Source of the DNA: Gracilaria domingensis
Lineage: Eukaryota > Rhodophyta > Florideophyceae > Gracilariales > Gracilariaceae
DNA length: 64,000 nucleotides
Reading direction: 5' to 3'
Assembly (NCBI GenBank): GCA_022539475.1
Contig: VCMS01000085.1
Span: 62,001 to 126,000 of the forward strand
Numbering within the stretch: the stretch's first letter is position 1; every line of letters starts with the position of its first letter. The position numbers were made by a program, and so were the translations under genes. Below the pieces are notes generated by a model. It saw nothing but the letters and a program-made list of their open reading frames with translations, searched no databases and was not told the DNA's origin. Below are positions 22,702 through 34,177 of the stretch, piece by piece.

Positions 22702-23499
22702 CTAGTTTTTCGGAGCAGGACCAGCCTGTCGGGGCCGATTCCCGTCCTGGGCACCAATTTGATGACCGTTCGCGGGTTCAACTCTTCCTTCCATATTCTG
22801 GGCTACCACAGGAGCGGCTTGATTCGCCATAGATCCACCACTCAAATGGACTGCCATTGCGTGCTTTGCGCCTTCGTAGAAAGTTCTCGGCACACGAGCT
22901 TGGTTCTCTGGGGAGAGAGATTCGAACTGAGCAATGATTTTCGACCTTTCCCGCGAAAGGAGCGTACACTGCGTTGAGATATGCCCATATTGGTAACATT
23001 CGTAACAGATAACTGGGGTCGAATAGTCCTGTGGACCTCTATCCACACGACTCTGCGGGGTGTTATCCCTCCATCTTGGGCGAGTAAACCTCGTGCCACG
23101 ACCTCCATAGAGAATTGGCGCTGCCGGAACCCGGTGTCCTTGCGCATAGAATGCGGGATCCGTTCCCGAAGACGGGACAGAGGTGGACGGGAGGTCAGAA
23201 GTACCCATAGAGTCGGGGTTGCTACCCACGAGGTTAACGTTATCGTGATCCAGATTGGAACCATTCCCATCAACATGGGCAGAAGAATAATCCGATTCTT
23301 CGTCGAAGAGTACCATACGAGGTTGGGTCCTAGAGGGACGCCTAGCTCGGAGCGTGTCACCTTCGGCTTGGGCATACTGTACTAATTCCAGGTAGATCAT
23401 CTTCCTATTATTCTCCCGATGTCGGGCGACAACAGCCCGTATTTTGGGGATCCAGCCCATCCACGAACAGGGAACATCTCTCTCCAGAGGAATGTACAT
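22702..23499 (-). CDS. Gag C-terminal part with nucleocapsid zinc knuckle
   Basis: This phase carries on from the capsid frame after one extra C in a CCCC run near 23445, where GLDP is followed by KIRAVVARHREN. It contains a CCHC knuckle, C-YE-C-YQYG-H-ISTQ-C, of the form Cx2Cx4Hx4C used to package retroelement RNA. It ends with a TAG at 22704-22702. The C-terminal region is Gln, Ala and Pro rich. Without the one-base shift the gag protein would run from about 25.0 kb to here. Confidence 0.85.
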   Translation of the reverse strand: MYIPLERDVPCSWMGWIPKIRAVVARHRENNRKMIYLELVQYAQAEGDTLRARRPSRTQPRMVLFDEESDYSSAHVDGNGSNLDHDNVNLVGSNPDSMGTSDLPSTSVPSSGTDPAFYAQGHRVPAAPILYGGRGTRFTRPRWRDNTPQSRVDRGPQDYSTPVICYECYQYGHISTQCTLLSRERSKIIAQFESLSPENQARVPRTFYEGAKHAMAVHLSGGSMANQAAPVVAQNMEGRVEPANGHQIGAQDGNRPRQAGPAPKN

Positions 23500-25023
23500 T
23501 ACCGCAGCGGTGGAAAGCCTTATTCAGGCGCGTTGAATAAGCTGTTTCCGTTTCTCCCGGACGTTGCTTCGTATCCCTTAAGGCGGAGGTCGCCTTTTGG
23601 ATGGCATGACCAGTAGCGTATGACCTTAGAAGGTAGTGTACCGCTTCGGGACAACATGTAACTCCCCCTTCCGAGGCTCTCGACGATCCGCGGACGGAAT
23701 TAAACTGATCTTCTGCCAAACCTTCGAGGTAATACGGGAGGGCTACATACGCCTGGCCCTCGCTCATTCCGAGTATATCGGCTTCTTGAACAAACCTTGC
23801 GAGGAAGTCCAGGACCAGAATAGGGTCCTCTCCTGCAAACTCTCTCTTATTCAGAGTAACGCCGAGTTTTTGGATGTAGTCCCGGACATTTCCGGTTCCC
23901 CTTGAGGTCCGAACTTCGGAGGTATCCTTAAGTCGATAATAGCGATATGAAAGCAGCTTTTGATACAGCGGATTAGATGGCTTCAACTCCTTCAAGCCAG
24001 GGTGCTTCTTCCCCTCCTTCCGGGTGCGGATTGCTCCCTGAGAGGTAAAAGTAGCCTTGGACCGTGACTTCGATGAACGGGGACGCCGGCGTCGGCTATC
24101 ATCCGAAGAGTCGGAGGACGACGATGAGGGCGAACTGTCCGAACTACTTCCGGAGTCGGAGTCAGACACATCCGAGTAATTACGGGAATCCTTCATGGAC
24201 CTACGACGGCTTCTCCTAGTGGATTGGCGAACTGAACTTTCGTCCTCCGAACGATTCCGCTCGGCGGCTTCTGCTTCCTCGTCCATCCGAATGGTGGCTT
24301 CGAGGGTGTCCAAGCGTGCGTGGATCCGTTCCACGGCGGCTTGAGTATCCTCTCGTACGAGGCGGTTTTCCTCCACATAAGCCCTTGGGGAGCCGAAGCA
24401 CTCCATGAGTGAATTCATCTCCTGCCTCAGGATACGCACCTCTCCTGAGACGTCCTTATCTAGGAGTTTATAAACCTGTCGACGGAGTTCCTCGACTGAC
24501 TCAATGAGGGATATGTGGGCAGCGTTAGCAATACTAAGGCGAGTGCCCAGATTACTGTACTCCTGAGAGTCAAGTCTTTCCGGCGGTGCGGCAGAGGGTG
24601 TCTCCACGACTGGAACTTCCTCTTCAGGTTGTGGTACTGCCTGCGGAGGGAGTTCTATAATCTCCTGTCCATCAACTGATGCATTCCGGTTCTCGGAGTT
24701 GTCGCGATTACTTCCCGATCCAGGGACTGATACTCTCGAGCGGGTACCACCTGACCGCGCAGGGGCATTCGAGGTAACCGATCTTCCTTTCGAGGATGTA
24801 GCTCGGCGTGGCCCACTGCAGCTTGCCAATCGAACTCGGGGGTTATTACGCGAACAAGTGCGAGACTTCCAAACTGCACCCAAAAGGGGTGAGAGATCTT
24901 GTGTCACGACCCGGTGAACGGGGCCGCGACCTTCAATCTCCCAAAAAGGGAATTCCAAGTGTCCAGATTCCAACCAGCAAACCCAGTTATGGTCCTCCAC
25001 CGTTCTAGGTCGGGAGACCAAAA
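23408..25023 (-). CDS. Gag, N-terminal and capsid part
   Basis: An open phase begins at the LTR border with no convincing ATG for several hundred bases, so the real start is uncertain. A low-complexity acidic/Ser region with an Arg-Ser cluster (RRSRRRSMKDS and a run of D and S) precedes a retrotransposon capsid domain: LDFLARFVQEADI and AYVALPYYLEGLAEDQF, then SYATGHAIQKATSALRD and ETETAYSTRLNKAFHRCG. It forms the virus-like particle. The phase breaks by one base at about 23445 and resumes as the zinc-knuckle frame. Confidence 0.85.
25006..25023 (-). promoter_or_regulatory. Candidate primer-binding site
   Basis: Three bases after the 5' LTR, reading on minus, the sequence TGGTCTCCCGACC begins with TGG, complementary to a tRNA CCA end. 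Position and start fit a primer-binding site. I cannot name the tRNA. Confidence 0.55.
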
Positions 25024-26015
25024 TGTAGAGCAAAACCCTGCGCTAGGCGCGATGGGGAATCTCCACTAGGATGTCCGAGTCCTACTCCCTGGATGGGATA
25101 GAAACAGCGGTAGAACTCTCTGTCCGTGCTCGAGTAGCGAGACAAGCCGGGTGTAAGACCGGAGACGGTGACTGGATATACCTACAGAGGTGAGATGCAA
25201 AGAACGGTGTAGATCCAGAGGTTAAGTGTGATCCGAACCTGGAGAGATGGAGAAAAAGGGGACCGTGTCAACGGGGGGGGGAAAGCTCACGGTGCAATCC
25301 ACCGGAGTGAAGCCACGGACCCTGCCAACCGGCGGGAACAGGTCCGATAGCGGAGCGACGCACAAAGGCGTGCCAAAAATATACCCAATACTGGGGCGGA
25401 AGCAATACCTGAACCAGGTGAACGGGTGACAACAACAGTCACGAAAGTAAACAACAAAATACAATGACAACAACAATGGGCCGATGCAACGGTAGATATA
25501 ACAAATGTTCCAGAGATGGCAAGATGCAAGCTTCCTAAGTGACCCTGAGGGGTAGTAGCGCCGAAACCAATCGTGGTTACTCTCCGAGGGGAGTGGTAAA
25601 CCTACGTAGACAGCTGTCTACTATAGCCCGATCCTCAACAGGACGCGACTCAGTTGTCCATTTACTTGGAGGCTCCATGGTGAGATCACCCGAGCATATA
25701 TACTATTACTACTACGGTATCTACAATGCACACCTCCCGAGTGTCATACACGTGGACGAACCACTGTCAGGGTGCAGGGTATTCCCCAACGGGCGTGGCA
25801 CAAATATCTAATTAGCCAGCTCCACCACGTGGCCTACTATCACACCCACTAGGCACTCCCCATGCAGGGTCCACCTATTAGGGGTCCAACCAAACCATCC
25901 CAACAATACCCAAAATTAAAGGGAGTTTTCATAACTTAGCCACGTCACCGGCCATCGGTACCATCTCATTATGAGAACCGTGATGCATCCGATAGCGGAA
26001 AGCTGTTGCTCCACA
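25024..26015 (-). repeat. 5' LTR of the retrotransposon
   Basis: 992 bp, TG...CA ends, about 98% identical by eye to the left LTR. In the element's direction it lies upstream of gag. Confidence 0.95.
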
Positions 26016-26020
26016 GTTCC
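26016..26020. repeat. Target-site duplication GTTCC (right)
   Basis: Perfect match to 13721-13725. Confidence 0.95.
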
Positions 26021-27042
26021 GAACGCCTTTCGTTTCTTCTCTTCCCTTTTCAGGGTTCTGCATTACTCCTGACCTACTGTGCGTTGAGGCACGCGCACAG
26101 CCACGGTCGTCTTGGCCTTATCAGTGTGCTCCAGACCAGATGCAGTGAGGAAACGGACGCCTCTCGCGGCGGTTCTCTCTGACTTTTGAAGTTCCGGACT
26201 CGTGCCCACTTCGTAATTGCCTACTCCTGGGTTTGTCCATCTAGTCTTTTTTCGCGCTTCTCCTCGTAATCCTAATCCTCCACGTCGCCTTTCTACTTCG
26301 TCTCAGTTCTGGCTGATGCCATGGGTGAGCGGCCTGCCTCCCCAAAGGGGGGGGGGCAATATCTTTGAGTGCCGCAAGAACGATGTCGAGGAGCAGATCG
26401 CTTCCGCTCCTACCCATGTGGTGCGTCATAGGGAAGGTAGTGCGCTATATGCCCCCAGTTATCACGTGGTTGAGTAGTCGTAGCAATATCTTCCATCCCA
26501 AACTGTTACGCTTGTATCAATTTCGTCAGGTGCCCAGACTTTTGAAGCAGAAGTCCAAGTGGTGCACTATGACCCTGTAAAGAACTATTTCACCTCTGAG
26601 GTCTCTCTGTCGCCGGAGACTGCCCGTTCAGTTTGCGACGTTCTCGCTTCGTCGAGGATGTCTCGAAAGACCCCTGGTGCAGCTCGAGACCGAGGCTGCG
26701 GCATCTTCAAACTGACCACTAGGGCTAGCTCTCGCGCACGGCGAGATCCATATGGTCGCGGCGGCTATGATCCGTATGCCGCCTCCGCTGGACCCAGTAA
26801 CGTCAAGCCCTTATCGGTCGCCTCTACGGTAGAGTCTCAGAAGCTAAACGCTCATAACCTTAACAGAACCCATGGGCCGCCGCACGCCCACTATGGAGCC
26901 TGGTTTGCTGACATGTCCGCCGAAATGGTTGAGCTGGGAAACTGGCCATTCCACATCAGCTGCTCCCTCTGTTCCTTGAGGTTCCGCCATATGGCGCTCC
27001 AGCAGTATAGCGCAACCTCCCGCTGGTATTTTCGCCTATTAG
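26021..27042 (+). other. Right flank of the retrotransposon with an unrecognised frame
   Basis: A plus frame at about 26559-27047 is compositionally protein-like (SLSPETARSVCDVL, then an Arg/Gly/Tyr-rich stretch). Preceding text in other phases also looks coding, so a decayed gag-like gene is possible. I recognise no domain. The frame runs into an LTR-like start at 27043. Confidence 0.3.
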
Positions 27043-27540
27043 TGTAGAGCAAACCCTCCTCAGTGATACCGGTTCGGTAGTGGTATTCATAACTTATTGA
27101 GAAGCCCATCGATGGGGAACTCGAGGTTATGAGTCACACGATGACGTGGATCCGGACCGGGAATGTTTACATGTGTAACTCTATTTGGTTGTTTAGATGG
27201 GGCGAATCTTTTCATAAGTTTTAGAATTACTCCCTTGCTTTTGGTCCGACAGTGTCAGTACTGCCCGGGATGGGAGGTGCACATGAGTTGCTTAGATTAA
27301 CTTATTATTTATATGTTTCTGATAACCCTCTACTCGGCCGTTAATTCTACTACCTAGGTGATGGCTCACCGGCACCACCAAACTAATAGCAGTAACCGGG
27401 TGTGCGGCTCTAAATATTTCGCCTGCGCGACGACTCCAACTCTTTGCAGAGCGAGTTACAGCAGTACGGTCTAGTTATCCCCCGGCTCCAACCAGGAGAG
27501 TACACGCAGTGAATACCATCTTTGGTCTTGTTTTTCTTTT
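27043..27540. repeat. LTR-like remnant starting TGTAGAGCAAACCC
   Basis: The first 14 bases match the outer end of the 13.7-26 kb element's LTR (TGTAGAGCAAAACCC) apart from one A. The rest is not clearly alignable by eye. I take it as a related LTR family, with the right end undefined. Confidence 0.4.
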
Positions 27541-27624
27541 GCTTTTCGTTTGACTCGTGGAATGCCCAATTCTTTTTTTACCGACAGGTACTATCTCTCC
27601 GCCACCGAGCTTAGGGTTTTCGTT

Positions 27625-28327
27625 CTTATTTCTTTCTTCTTTTACCATTGGTTTTGTTCATCACCGCCTATTATTACTTGGTTGTTCCATCTCCCTATAA
27701 GAAATTTTTGCGGTTTTGCACCCATTGCAGATATTAATTGGAGGCTTTTTCAAAAAGTGGAGAGCGCTTGGTAGTGAAATGGATTAATAAAGTCGCGTCA
27801 TGCCGCCCCATCTAGGGTGTCACAAGGAAAGAGGAGAAGAATATGAAAGGAGTCTTGAAGGATAGTGTTGATGGTACATGAAACTCACATCAGCGCAACG
27901 TGCAACGAGAACAGCCAAACCCTCCAATGAAACTCACGAAATGGAAAAAATTGAAAATTTAATATGCACCTTGTCAAAAAAGAGGTCGCGTGGGAGGCTA
28001 AACGAGTGTAATTTGAGGGTCTGGCATATCCAAATTCCTTTATGTTACGTTCGAAAAATTGAAAAATTTTTCTTATAGGGTTTCTGGATGCCTATATTGG
28101 CTACTCGTTCCATCGCTGGTTACGGACATCTCTATACCACTGTGTCACCTTTTCTGGTTTTCTCTCCCGGATCATTCTTTCTCAACATTGTAGTATAGCC
28201 TGAAGTTCTCGTGGATTTACACCCACACCAGAGGATGCGGGGTGGGCTGTCGCAGTGCGAAGCTCTCTTGAGACCCAGGATCCAAACGGCCTCGGTGGCT
28301 TTTCCGTTTCTGGGATTGCCGCACAAT
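27625..28327 (+). repeat. Dispersed repeat, copy interrupted by a small transposon
   Basis: 27625-27692 plus 28081-28327 are collinear with the reverse complement of 57283-57590. Shared landmarks are TTTACCATTGG, GTTCATCACCGCCTAT, TTCTCGTGGATTTACA and CCTCGGTGGCTTTTCCGTTT. The function of the repeat is unknown; it may be an LTR. Confidence 0.75.
27693..28080. mobile_element. 388-bp inverted-repeat (MITE-like) insertion
   Basis: The ends are inverted copies: CCCTATAAGAAATTTTT at left, and the reverse complement of the right end is CCCTATAAGAAAAATTTTT. The copy of the surrounding repeat at 57.5 kb lacks this segment and shows the unbroken site (CCATCTCTGGAT). There is no coding capacity. I cannot assign the superfamily because a clean target duplication is not visible. 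Confidence 0.8.
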
Positions 28328-28329
28328 TG

Positions 28330-29457
28330 GGTACCGTGCCGATAGCACCGTCACCACCTCGCAATGGAGAGAAGCGCAACCAGTTTAATCGTCCATAGTG
28401 TTTCGTGCACGCGCGGCAGCGGCACACGAAGTTCCTGTACTAGGGACTTAAGCGGACAAATATTATCCAACAAGGCCTGGTAATAGTTCCGAGAATCTGT
28501 CGATTACAGAAAAACACCGCCACAGAGAAACATGAAAGCAAAGTTGCAGACCAAAATAAAGGTAAGTTCTTCAAATATTCCAAACTCTGTCTTCGCTTGA
28601 TAAAATTCTCTTGAACAATACCAAAAGGAAAACTTGCTTTTCCACACATTACTACATATTTATAATCAAAGTACATTTCTAATATGAGCCATCTAAACGA
28701 AGCCAAATGGCAATGCCTTTCATTCAATAGAATCTAGATAATGAAAAATAACATGCCACTCAAATATAGTCGAACCCAAACACTATTGCAAATCGGATAT
28801 TAGCGGATTGGGATTTCTTCGGATTTACGTACACTACTGTCATGAGCGCCTAACTGTCCATGAATCCCCCATTGGCGTGTGACCGTTTGGCCGGGTGGGT
28901 AAGGGGAGACCGGGGGTTGGGCGGGCGCCCCCGCGGAGTCTTCAAGATCCATCCCACTATACCACTTTTTTGGTTGCCCTAACTCAAACTTCTCCAAATT
29001 AAATTCTTAAATAGACTCATACATACCAAAACTGGTTTAAAATAAATCACATTATCTGGGAAACAAGCAGGGCAGTACGATCTGTCATTGGCAGCACAAT
29101 TTAATGCGTAATGCATTGGAACTTTATCTCTTCCACCAAACTAGCCACAAGTGATCGTCGGTAGCCCAGGCGGAAAATCTGGAGTGCGTCTGTCATTAAG
29201 ATATCATTCATGCTTCGAGAAGAATTCTTTAGGTTCTCTGATAATTGATTAGAACAGGATTTTATTGTATTTTTATTGAAAGATGGCAAGCCAAAAAATT
29301 TGACTGGAAATTGGCATTGGAAAGATATTGGAATATAACGAAAATATAGCTACTTATAGGAACCTGATTGAAAAGCTAATGACATAAAGTTCCGCCTGGG
29401 TAGCCCTCAAACAAAATCATCTCACTCTGCCGTTGATCTCGCCGCCTTCCCTGCACG
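28330..29457. other. AT-rich stretch without a recognised gene
   Basis: Short minus frames (28440-28727, 29101-29289) have no identifiable domain. The composition resembles the decayed DNA-transposon tracts elsewhere in the window. Confidence 0.4.
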
Positions 29458-31000
29458 ATGCGCGTCGCCTTCGCGCCTTCACTGGCACCGGCCAAGTGCT
29501 TCGCCCGTCGTGATTGCGGTGCGTCCGAGCCTTCGTTCGCGTCCCCGCCTTTTCATCTCGTTGCTCGTCGACTGTCGCGCCCACCAGTTCGTTGTACCGA
29601 CTCGTCTTCTGCACCGCCGTTCGTGCCCGATGCGCCTGTTGGCGCACGTATGTCTTTGCGACGCATTTTTAGCCTCTTTCCCACGAGAAGCAACCCCAGG
29701 CAAAACTCGTTAAGGGAAAACCTAAAGGGTGATTCAATTACAATGAGTTTTGCTAGGGAACATCAGCGCCTTCCAAGCGCCAGCCTTGTTCCTGCTGACC
29801 GCACCATTATGCTTACCACAGAGTTCATGGTGCCGTTCAAGCCTTTTCATTGTGCTTGCCCCTCGTCAGTATCCCCGTGCCACCACCTCGCAGAAATGCA
29901 TTCACAAGAATGAACCGACACCGTTGGCCCTACCAAGTGCAATCACACTTTCTTTGCGATGCTGGGCAAATTTTCGTTTATCGACCACTTCAAGAGTGAT
30001 GCTATTCAGTGGGCGTGGCAGCTACTCACTCAGATGTACCAAGTCTCCCCGGAGAGGCTTGCAGTGAGCGTTTCCGAAAGTGACGACGAGGCCTTGCGCA
30101 TCTAGCGCGATGTGGTTGGCGTTCGGGAGAGCAGAATTCAGCGGCTTGGTGCGGAAGACAATTTTTGGGCGTCGGTTCCTACCGCCCGTTGCGGTCCTTG
30201 TAGTGAGTTGTACTTCGATTTCGACCGCTTTTGGATTTGCCCGTAGAGCTTCAGGACGATGAACATTTTATCGAGCTGTACGATCTTGTATTCATGCAGT
30301 ATCAACGGCACAAGCACGGTATTCTTACAGCTCTTGTTGCTGAGAACATCGATACTGGTATGGGGCTAGAGCGCGTGGCACTGGTTTTGCAACAGATGGA
30401 CAACAATTACGAGACTGATCTTATCCAACCTAAAATTGGTGTGGTTGCCGATCAAACTGACATTGCGTACGGAAGCGCAAGAGATATCCTTCAAGGTTGT
30501 TGGCTATCATCTTCATGCAGTGTCTCACCTTGTGGCTGATACCTTACGTCCGAGCAACGTCGAAAGAGGTTATATTGTGCGACGCCTTCTTTGCTTAATA
30601 GTTCGTCACGCACGTCTGTTGGGAATCGAAAACGTCTTTCTTGCAGATGTCGTACCGACAATTACCCAGCTCGCAAGGGAACCCGGATGTGCAGCACTGG
30701 ATTTATTAATTAAGTCCTTTCTAAAGGCATTTACAATCCATTCCACTATCTGGAGTGGTGAAAGTTCTACCATCTTCGAATGCCATGGGACTCTTGTGTC
30801 GCTTCACATCGTACGACCCCTCGTGAAAAGCAGCTCTATGAGGAGCATCATGGAAGCTTTATCCATCTTGGGAGAAAGAAATCAAATTCGAGTGAGCAGA
30901 ATCACAGGTCTCGCAATGAGCGATATGGTTCTCACTTTCTAACTAGAACGGGTTCTTTTGGTATTGGAGGCGCTAAGACACGTCTGACTGGCGCCCACCA
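29458..31000 (+). pseudogene. Alanyl-tRNA synthetase pseudogene with organelle-type presequence
   Basis: The first 75 residues from the ATG at 29458 are rich in Ala, Arg, Ser and Pro and lack acidic residues at the start, like a plastid or mitochondrial targeting peptide. Class II alanyl-tRNA synthetase segments follow in order but scattered over three phases: HQRLPSASLVPAD, RATTSQKCI (motif 2 region), [71 protein letters not shown] and RGYIVRRLL. The enzyme charges tRNA-Ala. Several frameshifts and a TAG within the DDEALRI-RDVVG segment break it. Homology fades by about 31 kb, so the editing and C-terminal domains are missing. A short MITE remnant sits in the presequence region. Confidence 0.88.
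29701..29754 (+). mobile_element. Internally deleted MITE copy inside the AlaRS pseudogene
   Basis: Begins CAAAACTCGTTAAGGGAAAA and ends GATTCAATTACAATGAG followed by TTTTGCT. These are the two ends of the roughly 240-bp element at 62390-62628 and 51655-51892, with the middle missing. It is flanked by AGG on both sides and is 54 bp, a multiple of three, so it reads through in the presequence phase. Confidence 0.8.
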
Positions 31001-32080
31001 GCGCTGTAAGCCAACTTTTCACCTCGTTCAAGTGGTCGTTCTACGCTTTCCTACACCGTGATCATTCTCTTTTTCGAGTCGGCGCTGACCACATGACCAC
31101 ATCAGTCTCAAAATTCCAGTCCAAGTCGCGAAAGTTGTAAAACGTATCGCCGCGCAGAACAAAGTATCGGTTCACCAGCCGTCACGTAAGCCACGTCCTC
31201 TTCCTCAGCACGCCCGCCATCGTCGGTTGAGACGAGCTGCCACTGGGCGTGCAGCAATGAGCGCACCGTGGACTACGACGAAAACGACGTCATGAACGAG
31301 CACGTGTACTTGATGCCGATCCTACACACTCGTGAATTTGTTAAGTAGTCTACCTTCTGACAGAGAAGAATATATATACCCTACAGCATGAATTCATCTT
31401 CAATAAAGAAAGATCGAGTCGTCTTGGATAGCGCAAACTCTCGGCTTTACCATTATTACTTCACAGTTCTCTGTGTTAAAAAAAACATCCCTTGCGTCAG
31501 TTTCTTCTACTCGAAGACGGTAGACTGTTCGAGATAACGACTCTGACAAGATGGAATGATGCAAGGAGCCAAAAAGAGATTGTGCTTTGCAACAGGCCGA
31601 AAGGTGGTCGACAACGAATGTCAACTTGTCTCCCAACGCCCGAAGTAGGTATGGTGCGAGATGCACTTTTTCTGTAGAGTATCAAATGAAGACTGTTCTG
31701 AAACATAGTGTCGGTGTTTGATCATAGATCGCTGCTCCGTGACGAAGGTAGACATGTTGGGCATCCATGCAGTACGACGATCATCGTGGTTCATAGAAAT
31801 AGCTCATATCTAGAAAAATGTACTCCGTTTGAAGTCCAAACTCTCCTGACGTCTCGATTATGATAAACTTTATTCAAATGGTCTCTCTAAAGAGTTATGT
31901 TGTTCAAAATACCACCAGTTTGAAAACCTCGTCAACAAAGTGTTAGTCAGGTTGCATCAAACTAAAAAGCGTCATTCGTGAGACAATACCCTGCAAAAGC
32001 TCCAATCTGTTGTTTTAGCTTCAAAAGTCTAAGTTCCAAAGAGCAATCGATTTTACATTACATGGAACGAAGATACAGCA
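31001..32080. other. Region between AlaRS and hAT remnants
   Basis: No supportable gene. The plus text around 31250-31350 (DYDENDVMNEHVYLMP) reads like a gene end and is followed by an AATAAA at about 31400. It could be a 3' exon of a decayed gene. Confidence 0.35.
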
Positions 32081-32085
32081 TATCT

Positions 32086-34177
32086 TCAGCTATATTGCTT
32101 CTCGAGTCTGGAGCGATCTGCAGTTATCATGCGATTAACAGCACTAAAATTGCGTTCAGAACTTGATGAAGAAACCGAGGTCTCGTATGTACGGAGAGCT
32201 ACTTTCGTGAGTTCTGGACAGCCTGCTTCCTGACTCAACCAAAATTTGATTACGTTTGTACCATGATCATCTTCGGAACAAATCGATTTTAACTGCTTCA
32301 ACGTTTAAAGGGGAAACTTTCGAATCATATACTCGTCATATGCGTCAACTTGGCCATCATTGCTTTCAGCAATGTCAAACATTTCAAAAAGACAGAAACT
32401 TTGTGCTCCGAGGCCTTTGGGAGCAACAGAATCGTTGAAAGTAGGAGTCTCAACATCCTTAGCCTTATCTGTCTCGACATAATTTCGCAACAGACGTTTT
32501 ACCGGAACAAATCCTTTGTTCTTGGATGCATTACGTTTTGAGCTGTTTTTAAAAAATCCCAGTGACCGCATTCGAGGATGCAATAAACTGCCTGCGATCC
32601 AAAGGCTATGTGCTTCAATTTTCGAAAGAAACGAAATCACAACCTTCGTAAACTGTTGACTAAGAATTTGTGGTACTTCGTAGTCTGGTGTTTTTGCCAT
32701 TCCGCCACCAATTTGACGCAGTTGACTCTCTAACTATCTAGAATCGGTAATATGAGATGCATCGTAGGCTTCTTGTGCGCTTCCAATTATTTCTGTATAC
32801 GAAAAACTGGACGAAATCCGAATACTATTGCTTCCAAAGCTGGATGAACTACATCTCTTTCACCATTTGTCTTTGTTGTGAGCGCATCAAAATACGCTTC
32901 TGCTGCTTCAGAATCCTTGGAAGCAAGTATAGATGCAACATATTTGCATGATTTCAGAAATCTCTCAACCACGGCCATTGTAGTTCCGAATCTTGTCTCT
33001 ACTTCCCGAATCAATGCGAACCCGTTTGGGAGGGAACCATTCCAATTTCCTTGCTTAAAACAGAACCGACGCAGTTGCAGGTTTCCATGATACTCGTCGT
33101 TCTATGGCGTCACACCATACTGAAGCACGGTGCTTCAATACGGTATTAAGCTGATGAGAGATGCAACCCATCCATTTCTCCCGGAATGGAACACGTTGAC
33201 TGGAGGATGATGCGCCTAAAATACATGGCATTGTCGAAGCGCAGTCGGTGACGAATATGAAGTTCTTCATAAATTCATCCAGCTCGCATCATATTCTCGA
33301 TACCAGCGCAAGATCAAACGATGATCTTAGAGCATTTGCAGACTCCGCATCTTTGTGTTCTATCCAGAAAATATTGTTGCTAACAAGTTCGAAACTCCGC
33401 ACCCCAGTAAGAAAATGTGGTGCTCCAACCCGAAAGTAGTGGGCAGTAAAATCATAGAACTTTTGTTCCACTAACTTCATTCTTAAGACCATCGCTTTTC
33501 ACATCTCCTCTCAAGGAGAAAACTGACGGCACTTCAAGTGTCCAGTAGAAGTCTCGTTCTTTCGCTGTTATTTGCGATATTCCATCTCTTACAGCATTAC
33601 CGAAAGGAAGCATATCGTGAATATCTATTTCAGCAGATACTGGAACAGATCTACCAGCATTACAAATTGCTTTGGAGAATTGTTCGATTTCTTTGTCTTG
33701 ATAAGCAAAAGATAACCGTAGTATCCCAGAACAGACCGCACGTATAGCTGCTTGGATGAAGTTCTGCTTTTGTGTCCTGCTTACTTTGACAATCTCAATA
33801 CCGCGGTTACTTGCTTTGGTTTCACTATGGAGCTTCGTACGGTTCTTCAACACATTAGTGCCCTGCTCAGGATCAAACCCTTTTACAGCAGCATGTAGAG
33901 AACATTGTTTGCTGAACAAACATGAGCATACTAGCCACCGTGTCTCTTTACGGTTGTTGATATGACAAAGAAGCGCAAAGTTGTTGCAATTTTCAGGTGT
34001 CATCTTGCTTATGAGAGGCATATCTCTCCACGTAACCCACTCATACTATGTTGTCTCTCCTGCCAGTAGTTTGCGGACAACTTCCACAACGGATTCTTTG
34101 ATTTTAAAGCGCAAGGCAGATTTGGGACCCGTTTTGCTTCTTTCAGTAGTAGTTCTTCGGATTCGAGTTTCTTCCAT
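32086..34177 (-). pseudogene. hAT-family transposase, decayed
   Basis: Reading leftward on minus, segments come in the hAT order. An N-terminal basic region and a possible BED-like zinc-finger segment (RWLVCSCLFSKQC...H) is at 33.9-34.2 kb. A core segment is at 33.45-33.75 kb. VTDCASTMPCILG lies near the catalytic Asp position, followed by HQLNTVLKHR. Then EVETRFGTTMAVVERFLKS at 32.8-33.0 kb. The C-terminal dimerisation motif ends in SSSSERNFSAVNRMI with downstream Arg-Leu (32.1-32.3 kb). Phase changes and stops between segments show it is inactive. hAT transposases cut and paste with 8-bp target duplications. The upstream side is cut short by the Plavaka-type element at 34341. Confidence 0.8.

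Larger units (their letters stand above)
13726..26015 (-). mobile_element. Complete Ty3/gypsy LTR retrotransposon (chromovirus type)
   Basis: The 12,290-bp element is bounded by LTRs with TG...CA ends and a perfect 5-bp target duplication. In its own (minus) direction the order is 5' LTR, primer-binding site, gag, protease, RT/RNase H, integrase, chromodomain, polypurine tract, 3' LTR. Protease-RT-RNase H-integrase is the Ty3/gypsy order, and the chromodomain points to the chromovirus branch. The two LTRs differ at roughly 20 of about 992 positions by eye, so insertion is fairly recent. Even so, the coding frames already contain several single-base shifts, so this copy is probably not autonomous. 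About 2 kb between the chromodomain and the 3' LTR is occupied by a long frame on the opposite strand, an uncommon addition. Confidence 0.95.
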
